From Poindextera sp963706385 (GTDB lineage Bacteria > Pseudomonadota > Alphaproteobacteria > Caulobacterales > Caulobacteraceae), in assembly GCA_963706385.1 (NCBI GenBank), contig OY970153.1, positions 2,790,001-2,854,000 on the forward strand: DNA of 64,000 bases, given 5' to 3'. Positions 52,980 through 61,001 of the stretch are shown in pieces. The notes beneath the pieces were generated by a model. It was not told the origin of the DNA. It worked only from the letters and a program-made list of their open reading frames with translations, and searched no databases. The translations under genes and the position numbers were made by a program. Numbering within the stretch: position 1 is the stretch's first letter; the number at the start of each line of letters is the position of its first letter.

Positions 52980-54653
52980 ATGGCCGTGTTTCTGACGGGC
53001 GCTTACGGGCGGGGTTTCGTCGTGAGGAGAGGATCAACGCTTCGAATGCGTGCGGCGCCTCTCTCGGCCGAACGGACATCAAAGCCCTGGAGCCGGACGG
53101 TGCTGGCGCTGCTGTCCGGCTTCGCGGCGGTTCTGTCCATGGCCTTCGCCATCACCGCCAGCCCCGTCGCAGCCCAGGGCGTTCCGGCGGCGCCCGCCGT
53201 GTTGACCAGCGTCGCCGTGAGCAAGACCCCTCAGGGGCAGACCCAGGTGCTGCTGAGCTTCGACAAGCCGCCGCCGCGGTATTCCATCATCGCCAACGAC
53301 AACGACAAGCCGACGATCGCCTTCGCCGGCGCGCTGCGCGGGCGCGGCGCCAGCTTTCCGGCCGGCGCGCCGGAACCGATGAAGAACGCGACGTTCGATC
53401 AGCGGGACGGCACGCTGATCCTGACCTTCGCCGCTTCGTCGCCCATCCGGCTGACCGCCACCCCTTCGGGTGACCGGGCGATCGCCCTGACCTTCTCCGC
53501 CCCCAGTCTGCGCGGGGAAATGGCGGTCGATACGCCGACGCCCAGCGCGCTTGCCGCCTTCACCGAACGAAACCCCGAAGAGGACCAGTTCGAAATCGTG
53601 CCGCTCAAATACGCCGATGTCAGTGAAGTGGTCGGCCTGCTGACCGCCGACGACACCGTCAAGCCGAACGACACGTTCAGTCCGCAGGAACCCGCCTTCG
53701 GCTCCGCGGGCATGATGAACAATACCGGCGGCGTCGCCCCCAATGTCGTCAATCCGGGGCTTAATCCGGCCGGCGACGCGGCGAACCTGTCGTTCGGCCA
53801 CTCGGTCAATGATGCGATCGGCATTGATCGGCGCCTCAACGCCATCATCCTTCGCGGTTCACCGGAACGGGTCGCCCGATTGAAGGAAAAGATCGCCAAG
53901 ATCGACGTGCCGGTCTCCAGCGTGATTCTCGAAACCGTGTTCGTCGAACTGACTCAGACCGGAGCGAAGAATGTCGGTCTCGACTTCAACAACGCCAATT
54001 CCCAGATCGCCACGGCCACGTTCAATTCCGGCGCCTATGTTCCGTACGGCACGGGGGACATCAACGGGGTGAAAAGCCTCGCCCTGCAGGCGGCGATCTA
54101 TGCGCAGGTGCAAAAGGGGCATGGCCGGATCATCTCCAAACCCCGCATTTCCGCCCAAAGTGGCTCCTCGGCCAAGATCATCACCGGCGACGCCCTGCCG
54201 ATCCTGACCGCGATCACCCTGTCGGGCGTCAACGGCGTCTCCCAGCAGGTGCAATACGTCACGGTCGGCGTGACCTTGCAGATCGCGCCTCGGGTCACCG
54301 ACGACGGGTTCGTCACCTCCCACGTGTTCTGCGTGGTCTCCAGCGTCACCGGCTATTCGCAAGGCTATCCCACCATCAGCCAGCGGGAGGCTTCGACCTC
54401 GGCCACGGTGCGCGACGGCGATTCGTTCGTGATCGGCGGTCTGACGGAAGAGAACGAACTGTCCAACACCGGCAAGATTCCCGGCGCGGGCGACATTCCG
54501 ATCTTGGGCAAGATCTTCCAGCATCAGACGTCCACCAAGTCGAAGACCGAGCTCTACATCGTGGTGACGCCGCATATCGTGCGCGGCGCCGACCTGGCCG
54601 AGGCCCGCCGGCAGCGCGACCTGGGTGACCAGCCCGGCGCGCTCGGCCAGTAG
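52980..54653 (+). CDS. secretin-family outer-membrane protein (GspD/PilQ-like), orphan
   Basis: Up to 557 residues; the true start may be ATG 53046 (MRAAPLSAERTSKPWSRTVLALLSG), which puts a signal sequence near the N-terminus. After an AMIN-like segment (LLSFDKPPPRYSIIANDNDKPTIAF), the N-domain and secretin core follow: VLETVFVELTQTG is the typical VxVExxxxEV-like strand, then QSGSSAKIITGDALPI, VGVTLQIAPRV, TISQREASTSATVRDGDSFVIGGL and PGAGDIPILGKIFQHQTSTKSKTELYIVVTPHIV. Secretins form large outer-membrane gates for type II secretion, pili or export. None of the partner proteins (C, E, F, G) is nearby, which is unusual for this family and notable inside an exopolysaccharide locus. Confidence 0.9.
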   Translation: MAVFLTGAYGRGFVVRRGSTLRMRAAPLSAERTSKPWSRTVLALLSGFAAVLSMAFAITASPVAAQGVPAAPAVLTSVAVSKTPQGQTQVLLSFDKPPPRYSIIANDNDKPTIAFAGALRGRGASFPAGAPEPMKNATFDQRDGTLILTFAASSPIRLTATPSGDRAIALTFSAPSLRGEMAVDTPTPSALAAFTERNPEEDQFEIVPLKYADVSEVVGLLTADDTVKPNDTFSPQEPAFGSAGMMNNTGGVAPNVVNPGLNPAGDAANLSFGHSVNDAIGIDRRLNAIILRGSPERVARLKEKIAKIDVPVSSVILETVFVELTQTGAKNVGLDFNNANSQIATATFNSGAYVPYGTGDINGVKSLALQAAIYAQVQKGHGRIISKPRISAQSGSSAKIITGDALPILTAITLSGVNGVSQQVQYVTVGVTLQIAPRVTDDGFVTSHVFCVVSSVTGYSQGYPTISQREASTSATVRDGDSFVIGGLTEENELSNTGKIPGAGDIPILGKIFQHQTSTKSKTELYIVVTPHIVRGADLAEARRQRDLGDQPGALGQ

Positions 54654-54681
54654 GCCGGCGTTATCACCGCCCGGTCTCTAA

Positions 54682-54704
54682 ACGCCGGATGGGTGGTCCG
54701 GCGT
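54682..54704 (+). terminator. hairpin after the secretin gene
   Basis: ACGCCGGA and TCCGGCGT form an 8-bp stem with a 7-nt loop, 28 bases after the secretin stop. No U-run follows, so termination is possible rather than certain. Confidence 0.45.
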
Positions 54705-55028
54705 CGTCGAGCCACGGATTAATCGTGGCGTGGGCTGAACCAAAGGGGATATTGCTTCTGTTCTGTGTGATGGCGCTTGATCGGCGGAGTGCTTTTTACG
54801 GAAGATGCGGCTGGGTCGGGAGCGGTCACGTGTCCGGCCTGTTGGTGTGGCGGTTATGGCTGTTGGCCCTGATGTCGTCCGCTGACCTTGGGTTACCATC
54901 ACCGCGTTCCATGGCGCATTTCCCGCCTCTGAGCGACGCGGGTTATTGAGCCGCTCATATATGACCGATGGCCGTTTTGTAATATAGTGCACGTTACGAT
55001 CTGCTTCGGGTAATGAACGGGGAGCGCC
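54705..55028. other. 324-bp gap before the AT-rich methyltransferase
   Basis: No gene seen. The last 80 bases become AT-rich, with a TAATATAG box near 54981 that could be a -10 element. GGGGAG lies at 55019-55024, just before the ATG at 55029, as a good ribosome site. Confidence 0.45.
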
Positions 55029-55655
55029 ATGGCCATCATTCATAAAATTGTTGCGCCATTTTCTACTTTTTTTAGAAAAAAAAGAATGAAACAGATGGCA
55101 ATTCTCTTAAATTTAAGCAATGAAGATAGCATAATTGATGTTGGAGGCTATCCTGGAAATTGGAATTTAATAAATAAAACTCCAAATGTTCTATTGTTAA
55201 ATTTAGAAAATGAAAATTGGGAAGACGGTAGATTTAAAAAAGTTAAAGGAGACGGCACAAATCTTCCTTATTCGGACAATTTATTTGATATAGCTTACTC
55301 AAATTCGGTAATAGAGCATGTTGGCTCATTGGAAAAACAGAAAAAATTTGCAATGGAGTTTCGTAGAGTCGCGTCCAGATACTATATTCAAACTCCTTAT
55401 AGGCATTTTCCGCTTGAAGTACACCTCCTTGCGCCATTCGTTCAGTATCTTCCAGCGGCTCTTGCAAAAAAAACGCTTAGATGGATTACGCCGCATGGGT
55501 GGATAACGCGAGCAGATCAATCATGGATCAATGACTTCGTGGATCAAACCCGGCTCCTCAATAAGCGAGATATGCGGGATTTGTTCCCAGACGCGGAACA
55601 CCTGGAGGAACGCATGTTCGGATTGACAAAATCGCTGATCGCCATTCGCCGTTAA
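55029..55655 (+). CDS. class I SAM-dependent methyltransferase (AT-rich, likely acquired)
   Basis: 208 residues. The methyltransferase motifs are IIDVGGYPGNW (motif I), GTNLPYSDNLFDIAYSNSVIEHVG (the DxFD/EH region of Methyltransf_11), and FRRVASRYYIQTP. The first ~170 codons use AT-ending codons, poly-A and poly-T runs (for example tttttagaaaaaaaagaatg), while the last ~50 codons drift back to the local style. It most likely came from a low-GC donor. Its substrate is probably a sugar of the polymer or a lipid carrier. Confidence 0.87.
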   Translation: MAIIHKIVAPFSTFFRKKRMKQMAILLNLSNEDSIIDVGGYPGNWNLINKTPNVLLLNLENENWEDGRFKKVKGDGTNLPYSDNLFDIAYSNSVIEHVGSLEKQKKFAMEFRRVASRYYIQTPYRHFPLEVHLLAPFVQYLPAALAKKTLRWITPHGWITRADQSWINDFVDQTRLLNKRDMRDLFPDAEHLEERMFGLTKSLIAIRR

Positions 55656-55686
55656 AAAATAGACTTATTCATAAAGCTATAGATAC

Positions 55687-56658
55687 CTAATCGAAGCGGC
55701 CGTCGGTTTCGTCGCGCCAGCGCGTCAGGGCGGCTTCGAGGTCGGTCGAAAACGCATAGCCGTTCTCGCGCAGCCAGCCTGGCTCGATCCGGGTCGATTG
55801 GACCAGCTTCATGACCCGATCGCGATGGATCGGCGTCTTCAGGCCAAACCGGCTCGCGATCTCGAACAGGCTGGCCGCCGCCATGATCGGCGCCAGCGGC
55901 ATGGTCATCGGTCGGGTCTCGCGGCCGGTCACGCGGCCGAAGGCCTCGACGATGTCCCCGATCGTACTGGGGTCGGGATAGGCGAAATTGTAGAGCACCG
56001 CGCGGTCCGGGCGATCGAGCGCGAAGTCGATCGTTCGCAGAAGCTCGTCCACATAGCCGCCGCTCTTGACGGTGTCGCGGCGGCCGGGGAAGGCGAACCA
56101 GCCGTTGCGCAGCGCCCTGGCCAGACTGGTGTAGTTGCCGCGCTCGCCCGGGCCGAACACCACGCCCGGCCGCACGGTGATCAGTCGTCGATCGTCGCCA
56201 CCTTCGAGCCATCGCTGGTGGATCTGCTCGGCCAGGCGTTTCGACCGGCCGTAGGGGTTCACCGGCCGGAGCGGCGAGGTTTCGTTCACGGTCTCTTCGC
56301 ACGGCCCGTAGACGGAAATCGAGCTGGTGAAGACGATGGTCTTGATGTCGCAGGCTTCGGCCAGGCCCGTCGCGTTCAGGGCGCCGCCGATGTTGGTGTC
56401 GTAATATTCATGAGCGGGATGGCCAGGCGTTCGATGCACCGCAGCCAGGTTGTAGATCACCGCCGCCCCGGCCCCGCATTCCCGGGCGATGGGCTCGCGG
56501 ACGTCCGCGACGCGATAGGTGACGCTGTCCAGGCGCTCGCGCGGGGGCTCGATGTCGAGCGCGCGAACCGCCACGGCGCCCGCCGCGATCAGATGCCTGA
56601 CCAGGCGCGTGCCGATAAAGCCACTTGACCCTAAAACGACCGCGGCGCCCTTCGTCAT
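55687..56658 (-). CDS. NAD-dependent epimerase/dehydratase (extended SDR)
   Basis: 323 residues. NAD motif GSSGFIGTRLVRHL, the active-site Ser-Tyr-x3-Lys pattern (FTSSISVYGPCEE then NPYGRSKRLAEQ), and a C-terminal sugar-nucleotide domain. It changes a nucleotide-linked sugar by epimerisation, dehydration or reduction (UDP-galactose/glucuronate-type or rhamnose-type). It lies between the AT-rich methyltransferase and gmd, and is divergent from gmd. Substrate unknown. Confidence 0.9.
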   Translation of the reverse strand: MTKGAAVVLGSSGFIGTRLVRHLIAAGAVAVRALDIEPPRERLDSVTYRVADVREPIARECGAGAAVIYNLAAVHRTPGHPAHEYYDTNIGGALNATGLAEACDIKTIVFTSSISVYGPCEETVNETSPLRPVNPYGRSKRLAEQIHQRWLEGGDDRRLITVRPGVVFGPGERGNYTSLARALRNGWFAFPGRRDTVKSGGYVDELLRTIDFALDRPDRAVLYNFAYPDPSTIGDIVEAFGRVTGRETRPMTMPLAPIMAAASLFEIASRFGLKTPIHRDRVMKLVQSTRIEPGWLRENGYAFSTDLEAALTRWRDETDGRFD

Positions 56659-56849
56659 TCCGGTATGAAAGCCTCGAGCCGATCACGGCGGCCTGACCCG
56701 TCGCAGCCTGACCCGCCGCGGCCTGATCCATCGCGGCAGGACGCGGCGCACTTGTGCGACGCGGCGAGAAATCGCACAATCGGCCCCAATCAGCAATGCG
56801 GCTCATGTCGACGGCGGCGCTGGTCGGCGCGGGCGGTCACGATGGTGTC

Positions 56850-57926
56850 ATGGTTCAGATTGAACGCAGCAAAGTCGCGCTGATCACCGGCGTGACGGGG
56901 CAGGATGGGGCTTACCTCTCGGAGCTTCTGCTGGCCAAGGGCTATGTGGTCCACGGCGTCAAGCGGCGCTCGTCGTCGTTCAACACCGGCCGGATCGAGC
57001 ATCTCTATCAGGATCCGCATGAGCCCGATCAACGGTTCATCCTGCACTACGGCGACCTGACCGACAGCACCAACCTGATCCGCATCGTGCAGCAGGTGCG
57101 GCCGGACGAGATCTACAATCTGGCGGCCCAATCCCACGTGGCGGTCAGCTTCGAGACCCCGGAATACACCGCCAACTCCGACGCCGTCGGCGCCCTGCGG
57201 TTGCTCGAGGCCATCCGGATCCTGGGCCTTGAGAAGAAGACCCGCTTCTATCAGGCCTCCACCTCCGAGCTCTATGGATTGGCGCAGCAGACGCCTCAGA
57301 ACGAGAAGACGCCGTTCTATCCGCGCAGTCCCTACGCGGCGGCCAAGCTCTATGCCTACTGGATCGTGGTGAACTATCGCGAGGCCTACGGCCTGCACGC
57401 CTCCAACGGCATTCTGTTCAACCACGAAAGCCCGCTGCGCGGCGAGACCTTCGTCACCCGCAAGATCACCCGCGGCGTGGCGGCGATCCATCACGGCATT
57501 CAAGACAAGCTCTACCTTGGAAACCTGGACGCGAAACGCGACTGGGGACATGCGCGGGAATATGTGCGCGGCATGTGGCTGATGCTGCAGCAGGACGAGG
57601 CCGATGATTATGTGCTGGCGACCGGCGAGACGATCCAGGTCCGCGAATTCGTGACCAGGGCCTTTGGCGAAGTGGGCGTCGCGCTGGAGTGGCGCGGTCG
57701 CGGCGTCGAGGAACAGGGCGTCTGCGTCAAGACCGGCCGGGTCTATGTCGAGGTCGACCCGCGCTATTTCCGCCCGACCGAGGTCGACCTCTTGATCGGC
57801 GACGCGCGCAAGGCGAAGCAGAAGCTCGGCTGGTCGCACGAGATCGGATGGCGCGAACTGTGCGCCGAAATGGTGCGGGCCGACATGATCGCGGTCCCCA
57901 AGGAAGCGCGCGGAAATGCCGACTGA
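56850..57926 (+). CDS. gmd: GDP-mannose 4,6-dehydratase
   Basis: 358 residues from ATG 56850 (MVQIERSKVALITGVTGQDGAYLSELLL, the normal start); an upstream in-frame frame exists but is not conserved. The NADP motif GVTGQDG, the catalytic STSELYG with YxxxK as YAAAKLYAYW, and HESPLRGETFVTRKI are diagnostic. It converts GDP-D-mannose to GDP-4-keto-6-deoxymannose. It overlaps the next gene by 11 bp, so the two make GDP-L-fucose for the polymer. Confidence 0.96.
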   Translation: MVQIERSKVALITGVTGQDGAYLSELLLAKGYVVHGVKRRSSSFNTGRIEHLYQDPHEPDQRFILHYGDLTDSTNLIRIVQQVRPDEIYNLAAQSHVAVSFETPEYTANSDAVGALRLLEAIRILGLEKKTRFYQASTSELYGLAQQTPQNEKTPFYPRSPYAAAKLYAYWIVVNYREAYGLHASNGILFNHESPLRGETFVTRKITRGVAAIHHGIQDKLYLGNLDAKRDWGHAREYVRGMWLMLQQDEADDYVLATGETIQVREFVTRAFGEVGVALEWRGRGVEEQGVCVKTGRVYVEVDPRYFRPTEVDLLIGDARKAKQKLGWSHEIGWRELCAEMVRADMIAVPKEARGNAD

Positions 57927-58884
57927 CGGCGCGCCGGTGATCTATTCGCTTGCCGGCAAGCGGGTATGGGTCGCCGGCCACAAGGGGATGGTCGGCTCGG
58001 CGCTGGTGCGCGCCCTGGCGTCGGAAGGCTGCGAGATCCTCACCGCCGACCGCGGGGAGGCGGACCTGCGCCGCCAGTCCGAGGTCGAGGCCTGGATGGC
58101 GGCCCGCCGGCCGGACGCTATCTTCCTGGCCGCGGCCAGGGTCGGCGGGATACTGGCCAACGACAGCTATCCGGCCGATTTTCTTTACGACAACCTGATG
58201 ATCCAGGCCAATATCGTCGAGGCGGCCCACCGCACGGGCGTCGGCAAGCTGATGATCCTCGGGTCGAGCTGCATCTATCCCAAGCTGGCGCCGCAGCCGA
58301 TCGAGGAGGCGGCCCTGCTTTCCGGGCCGCTGGAGCCGACCAACCAGTGGTACGCCCTGGCCAAGATCGCCGGCATCAAGCTCGGCCAGGCCTATCGCCG
58401 CCAGCACGGCCGCGATTTCATCTCGGCGATGCCGACCAACCTCTATGGCCCGGGTGACAACTTCGATCTCCAGACCAGTCACGTGCTGCCGGCCCTGATC
58501 CGCAAGGCGCACGAGGCCAAGGCGCGCGGCGAGCCGAGCCTTACCCTCTGGGGCACCGGCGCGCCGCGGCGCGAATTCCTGCACGCGGACGATTGCGCGG
58601 CCGCGCTGGTGCATCTGATGAAGACCTATTCGGACTTCGAGCACGTCAACGTCGGCTCGGGCGAGGACATCACCATTCTGGAGCTGGCCAGACTGGTTTG
58701 CGAGGTGGTCGGCTTTTCCGGCGACATTCGCACCGATCCCTCCAAGCCCGACGGCGCCCCGCGCAAGCTGATGGCCGCCGGCAAGCTGCGCGCCTTTGGC
58801 TGGGCCCCGAAAATCCCGCTCAGGGATGGCGTCGCGGCGACCTATGCGTGGTTCAAGGCCAACGCGGCGAACTCGGCGGCTTAG
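57916..58884 (+). CDS. fcl: GDP-L-fucose synthase
   Basis: 322 residues. Motifs: AGHKGMVGSALVRAL, AARVGGILANDSYPADFLYDNLMIQ..IV, GSSCIYPKLAPQPIEE, and YALAKIAGIKL with the catalytic Tyr/Lys. It epimerises and reduces the Gmd product to GDP-L-fucose with NADPH. The start overlaps the end of gmd (57916-57926), so translation is coupled. Implies that the exopolysaccharide contains fucose or a related 6-deoxy sugar. Confidence 0.96.
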   Translation: MPTDGAPVIYSLAGKRVWVAGHKGMVGSALVRALASEGCEILTADRGEADLRRQSEVEAWMAARRPDAIFLAAARVGGILANDSYPADFLYDNLMIQANIVEAAHRTGVGKLMILGSSCIYPKLAPQPIEEAALLSGPLEPTNQWYALAKIAGIKLGQAYRRQHGRDFISAMPTNLYGPGDNFDLQTSHVLPALIRKAHEAKARGEPSLTLWGTGAPRREFLHADDCAAALVHLMKTYSDFEHVNVGSGEDITILELARLVCEVVGFSGDIRTDPSKPDGAPRKLMAAGKLRAFGWAPKIPLRDGVAATYAWFKANAANSAA

Positions 58885-58900
58885 ACGGACAGCGCGCGGA

Positions 58901-59746
58901 TCAGCGCCGGGCCAGATCGTCGGACGGCCGCCGCGCGCCGCCGAGTTCGGCGCGCAACACCCGCCAGATGAACAGCGGCACCACCTTGGCGTAACGCGAG
59001 CCGAGACGGCGCGGCTCATGCAGGGCCCGCGACAGCCACTCCAGGCCAAGCTTGCGCATCCACGGCGAAGCGCGCGGAATGCGGTCGGCATGCATGTCGA
59101 ACGCCGCGCCCACGCCCATGCACAGCGTCCCTGGGAGCCGTTCGGCGTTGCGCGCCATCCATATCTCCTGCTTGGGCGAGCCGATGCCCACCCACACGAA
59201 ATGCGGACGCCCCCGTCGGATGCGCTCCAGCACCTCGTCGGTCTCCCGCTCGGTCAGCGGGCGAAAGGGCGGGGAGATGTCGTCGACGATCGCCACGCCC
59301 GGCGCCGCCTGCTCCAGCCGCGCCTTCAGCTTGGCGAGCACATCGGGTGTCGAGCCGTAGAGGATATGGCGCCAGCCGCGGCTCACCCCGAACCGGCAGA
59401 CCGCCGGCAGCATGTCCGGACCGCAGACCTGGGCCATGGCCCTGTGTCCGCGTCGCCGACCGAGCCAGACCAGGGGCCAGCCGTCGGGCGCGTTGATCAG
59501 CGCCTTTTCGTGGGACAGGGCCAGCTCGGGGTCTTCGTATGATCGAACCACGCCGTGCACATCGCGAAAGTTGACGAAGCCGCCACCGCTGGAGGCCGCC
59601 GGATCCGCGTGCCAGGACTCCAGCGCCGCCAGAAATTCGTCGGGATTCACCGCCGCGACTCTCACGCCCAACGCGTCGAAGGTCTCCGGCGGGACATAAA
59701 CCGTGGGTGGGGGCATGGAGCAGTCTGGGACCAACCGCGCGGACAT
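58901..59746 (-). CDS. WecB/TagA/CpsF family glycosyltransferase (GT26)
   Basis: 281 residues from ATG 59746 (next in-frame ATG 59716). The frame stays open to 60370, but that extension is antisense to the next gene and unlike the family. Motifs: FVNFRDVHGVVRSYEDPELALSHEKA (pieces), DGWPLVWLGRR, CGPDMLPAVC, ILYGSTPDVLAKLKARL, and VWVGIGSPKQEIWMARN. GT26 enzymes transfer N-acetylmannosamine or glucose-type sugars to a lipid-linked acceptor. It is the only minus-strand gene between fcl and the next glycosyltransferase. Confidence 0.9.
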   Translation of the reverse strand: MSARLVPDCSMPPPTVYVPPETFDALGVRVAAVNPDEFLAALESWHADPAASSGGGFVNFRDVHGVVRSYEDPELALSHEKALINAPDGWPLVWLGRRRGHRAMAQVCGPDMLPAVCRFGVSRGWRHILYGSTPDVLAKLKARLEQAAPGVAIVDDISPPFRPLTERETDEVLERIRRGRPHFVWVGIGSPKQEIWMARNAERLPGTLCMGVGAAFDMHADRIPRASPWMRKLGLEWLSRALHEPRRLGSRYAKVVPLFIWRVLRAELGGARRPSDDLARR

Positions 59747-59908
59747 GGATCGCTGAACGCCAGGGTTTCTAGCATGGACGAGATGGATCAGGTAAGTCGT
59801 GGCGACGACCAAACGGGCCAGCGGCCCGGTCGTTCGGGAAAATCGCTCGAGCGACGCATGACGGCTGGGCGCGGCGGATGACACGGTGGCGGGCGCGAGC
59901 GGGACAAG

Positions 59909-60790
59909 ATGGCTGATTCGCCGATCACGATCGCTGTCGTGCTCGCCACGTTCAATCGGCGGGAGACCACGCTCCGGTGCCTGAGCCGCCTGATGTCGCA
60001 AGCGTCGGACAGAATACGGCTCTCGGTTCACCTGCTGGATGACGCGAGCCCGGACGGCACCGCCAGCGCCGTGCGTGAAGCCTTCCCCCAGGTTCGTGTC
60101 CTGGACGGCGACGGCCAGCGGTTCTGGGGCGGCGGGATGCATCTGGCGATGCGCGACGCCATCGCCTCCCGGTTCGATTTCATGCTGTGGCTGAACGACG
60201 ACGTGGAACTCAAGCCGGATGCGCTGGCATCGTTGTTGCACGCTCACGCCGAAGCCAGCGCCACCCATGGGCAAGGCGGTCATGTCATCCTCGGCGCCGT
60301 GCAGGACCCTGAAACCGGTGAGATCACCTATTCCGGCTTCGATCGCAAAAACCGTTGGCATCCGGCGCAACTCTCTCGGGTCCCGCCGAAATCAGACCAG
60401 CTCACGCGATGCGATACGATGAACGGCAACTGCGTCTTGATCCCGGAACAGGTCGTTCGCGCGGTCGGATTGATCGATCCCGCCTACACCCAGCAAATCG
60501 GCGACATAGACTATGGGTATCGCGTCCGGCGTAGCGGCGCGCGCCTCTGGATCGCCCCCGATCCGGTGGGCTTTTGTTCGCCGAACCGCAAGCCTCGCCG
60601 GTTGCGGGACCCTTCGCTGAGTCTGCGTGAGCGGCTGCGCCTGCTCAATTCCCCGCACGGCCTGCCGCTTCGCCCCTGGCTGAAATTCATGTGGCGGTAC
60701 GCGGGGCCGCTCGGCCCCCTGCTGCTGGCGGTCGGCTACACGAAGGCGGTGTTGGGATCCGGCCGCCCGGCTGGAACGCACAGTGGCTGA
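59909..60790 (+). CDS. glycosyltransferase family 2 (rhamnosyltransferase-like)
   Basis: 293 residues. GT-A core VVLATFNRRETTLRCLSRL, LLDDASPDGTA, FWGGGMHLAMRDAI, LWLNDDVELKPDAL and NGNCVLIPEQVVRAVGLIDPAYTQQIGDIDYGYR. The FWGGGMH and LNDDVEL pair is typical of dTDP-rhamnosyltransferases and relatives. It adds one sugar to the repeat unit at the cytosolic face. Codon use is still close to the host style. Confidence 0.92.
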   Translation: MADSPITIAVVLATFNRRETTLRCLSRLMSQASDRIRLSVHLLDDASPDGTASAVREAFPQVRVLDGDGQRFWGGGMHLAMRDAIASRFDFMLWLNDDVELKPDALASLLHAHAEASATHGQGGHVILGAVQDPETGEITYSGFDRKNRWHPAQLSRVPPKSDQLTRCDTMNGNCVLIPEQVVRAVGLIDPAYTQQIGDIDYGYRVRRSGARLWIAPDPVGFCSPNRKPRRLRDPSLSLRERLRLLNSPHGLPLRPWLKFMWRYAGPLGPLLLAVGYTKAVLGSGRPAGTHSG

Positions 60791-60872
60791 CGGACGACAA
60801 CACCTACGCTCTACGAAACCTGATGGCTCCGCATGCCGGCCTCTTGCCACCCAACGAGACAAAGGAGTTGCC

Positions 60873-61001
60873 ATGGGGCGTGGGGTCATTATCGTCGCCG
60901 GCGGTATGGTCACGAGCGATGTGCCGCCCCTAACGATCCTCGGCGGCGTTCCAGCTAGGGCGATCGGCTTGGTTCATGATCTGGCGAGCGAAGCCCGATG
61001 A
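60873..61001 (+). pseudogene. remnant of a left-handed beta-helix (hexapeptide) acetyltransferase
   Basis: Only 42 codons, starting ATG 60873 after a well-placed AAAGGAG (60861-60867). The product GVIIVAGGMVTSDVPPLTILGGVPARAIG is the invariant C-terminal coil of LbH acetyltransferases (consensus gxvvtkdvppyxivxGxPAkxi), but the N-terminal helix and active-site His are absent. The gap before it (60791-60872) shows no further homology. Its stop overlaps the next start (ATGA). Probably the end of a lost sugar O-acetyltransferase gene. Confidence 0.8.

Noticed and set aside
54689..54949. 86-residue plus-strand frame
   Set aside because: No ribosome site or motif; hydrophobic piece looks random.
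58901..60370. 489-residue extension of the WecB-type gene
   Set aside because: The first ~200 residues are antisense to the next glycosyltransferase and unlike GT26 proteins; the shorter start is used.
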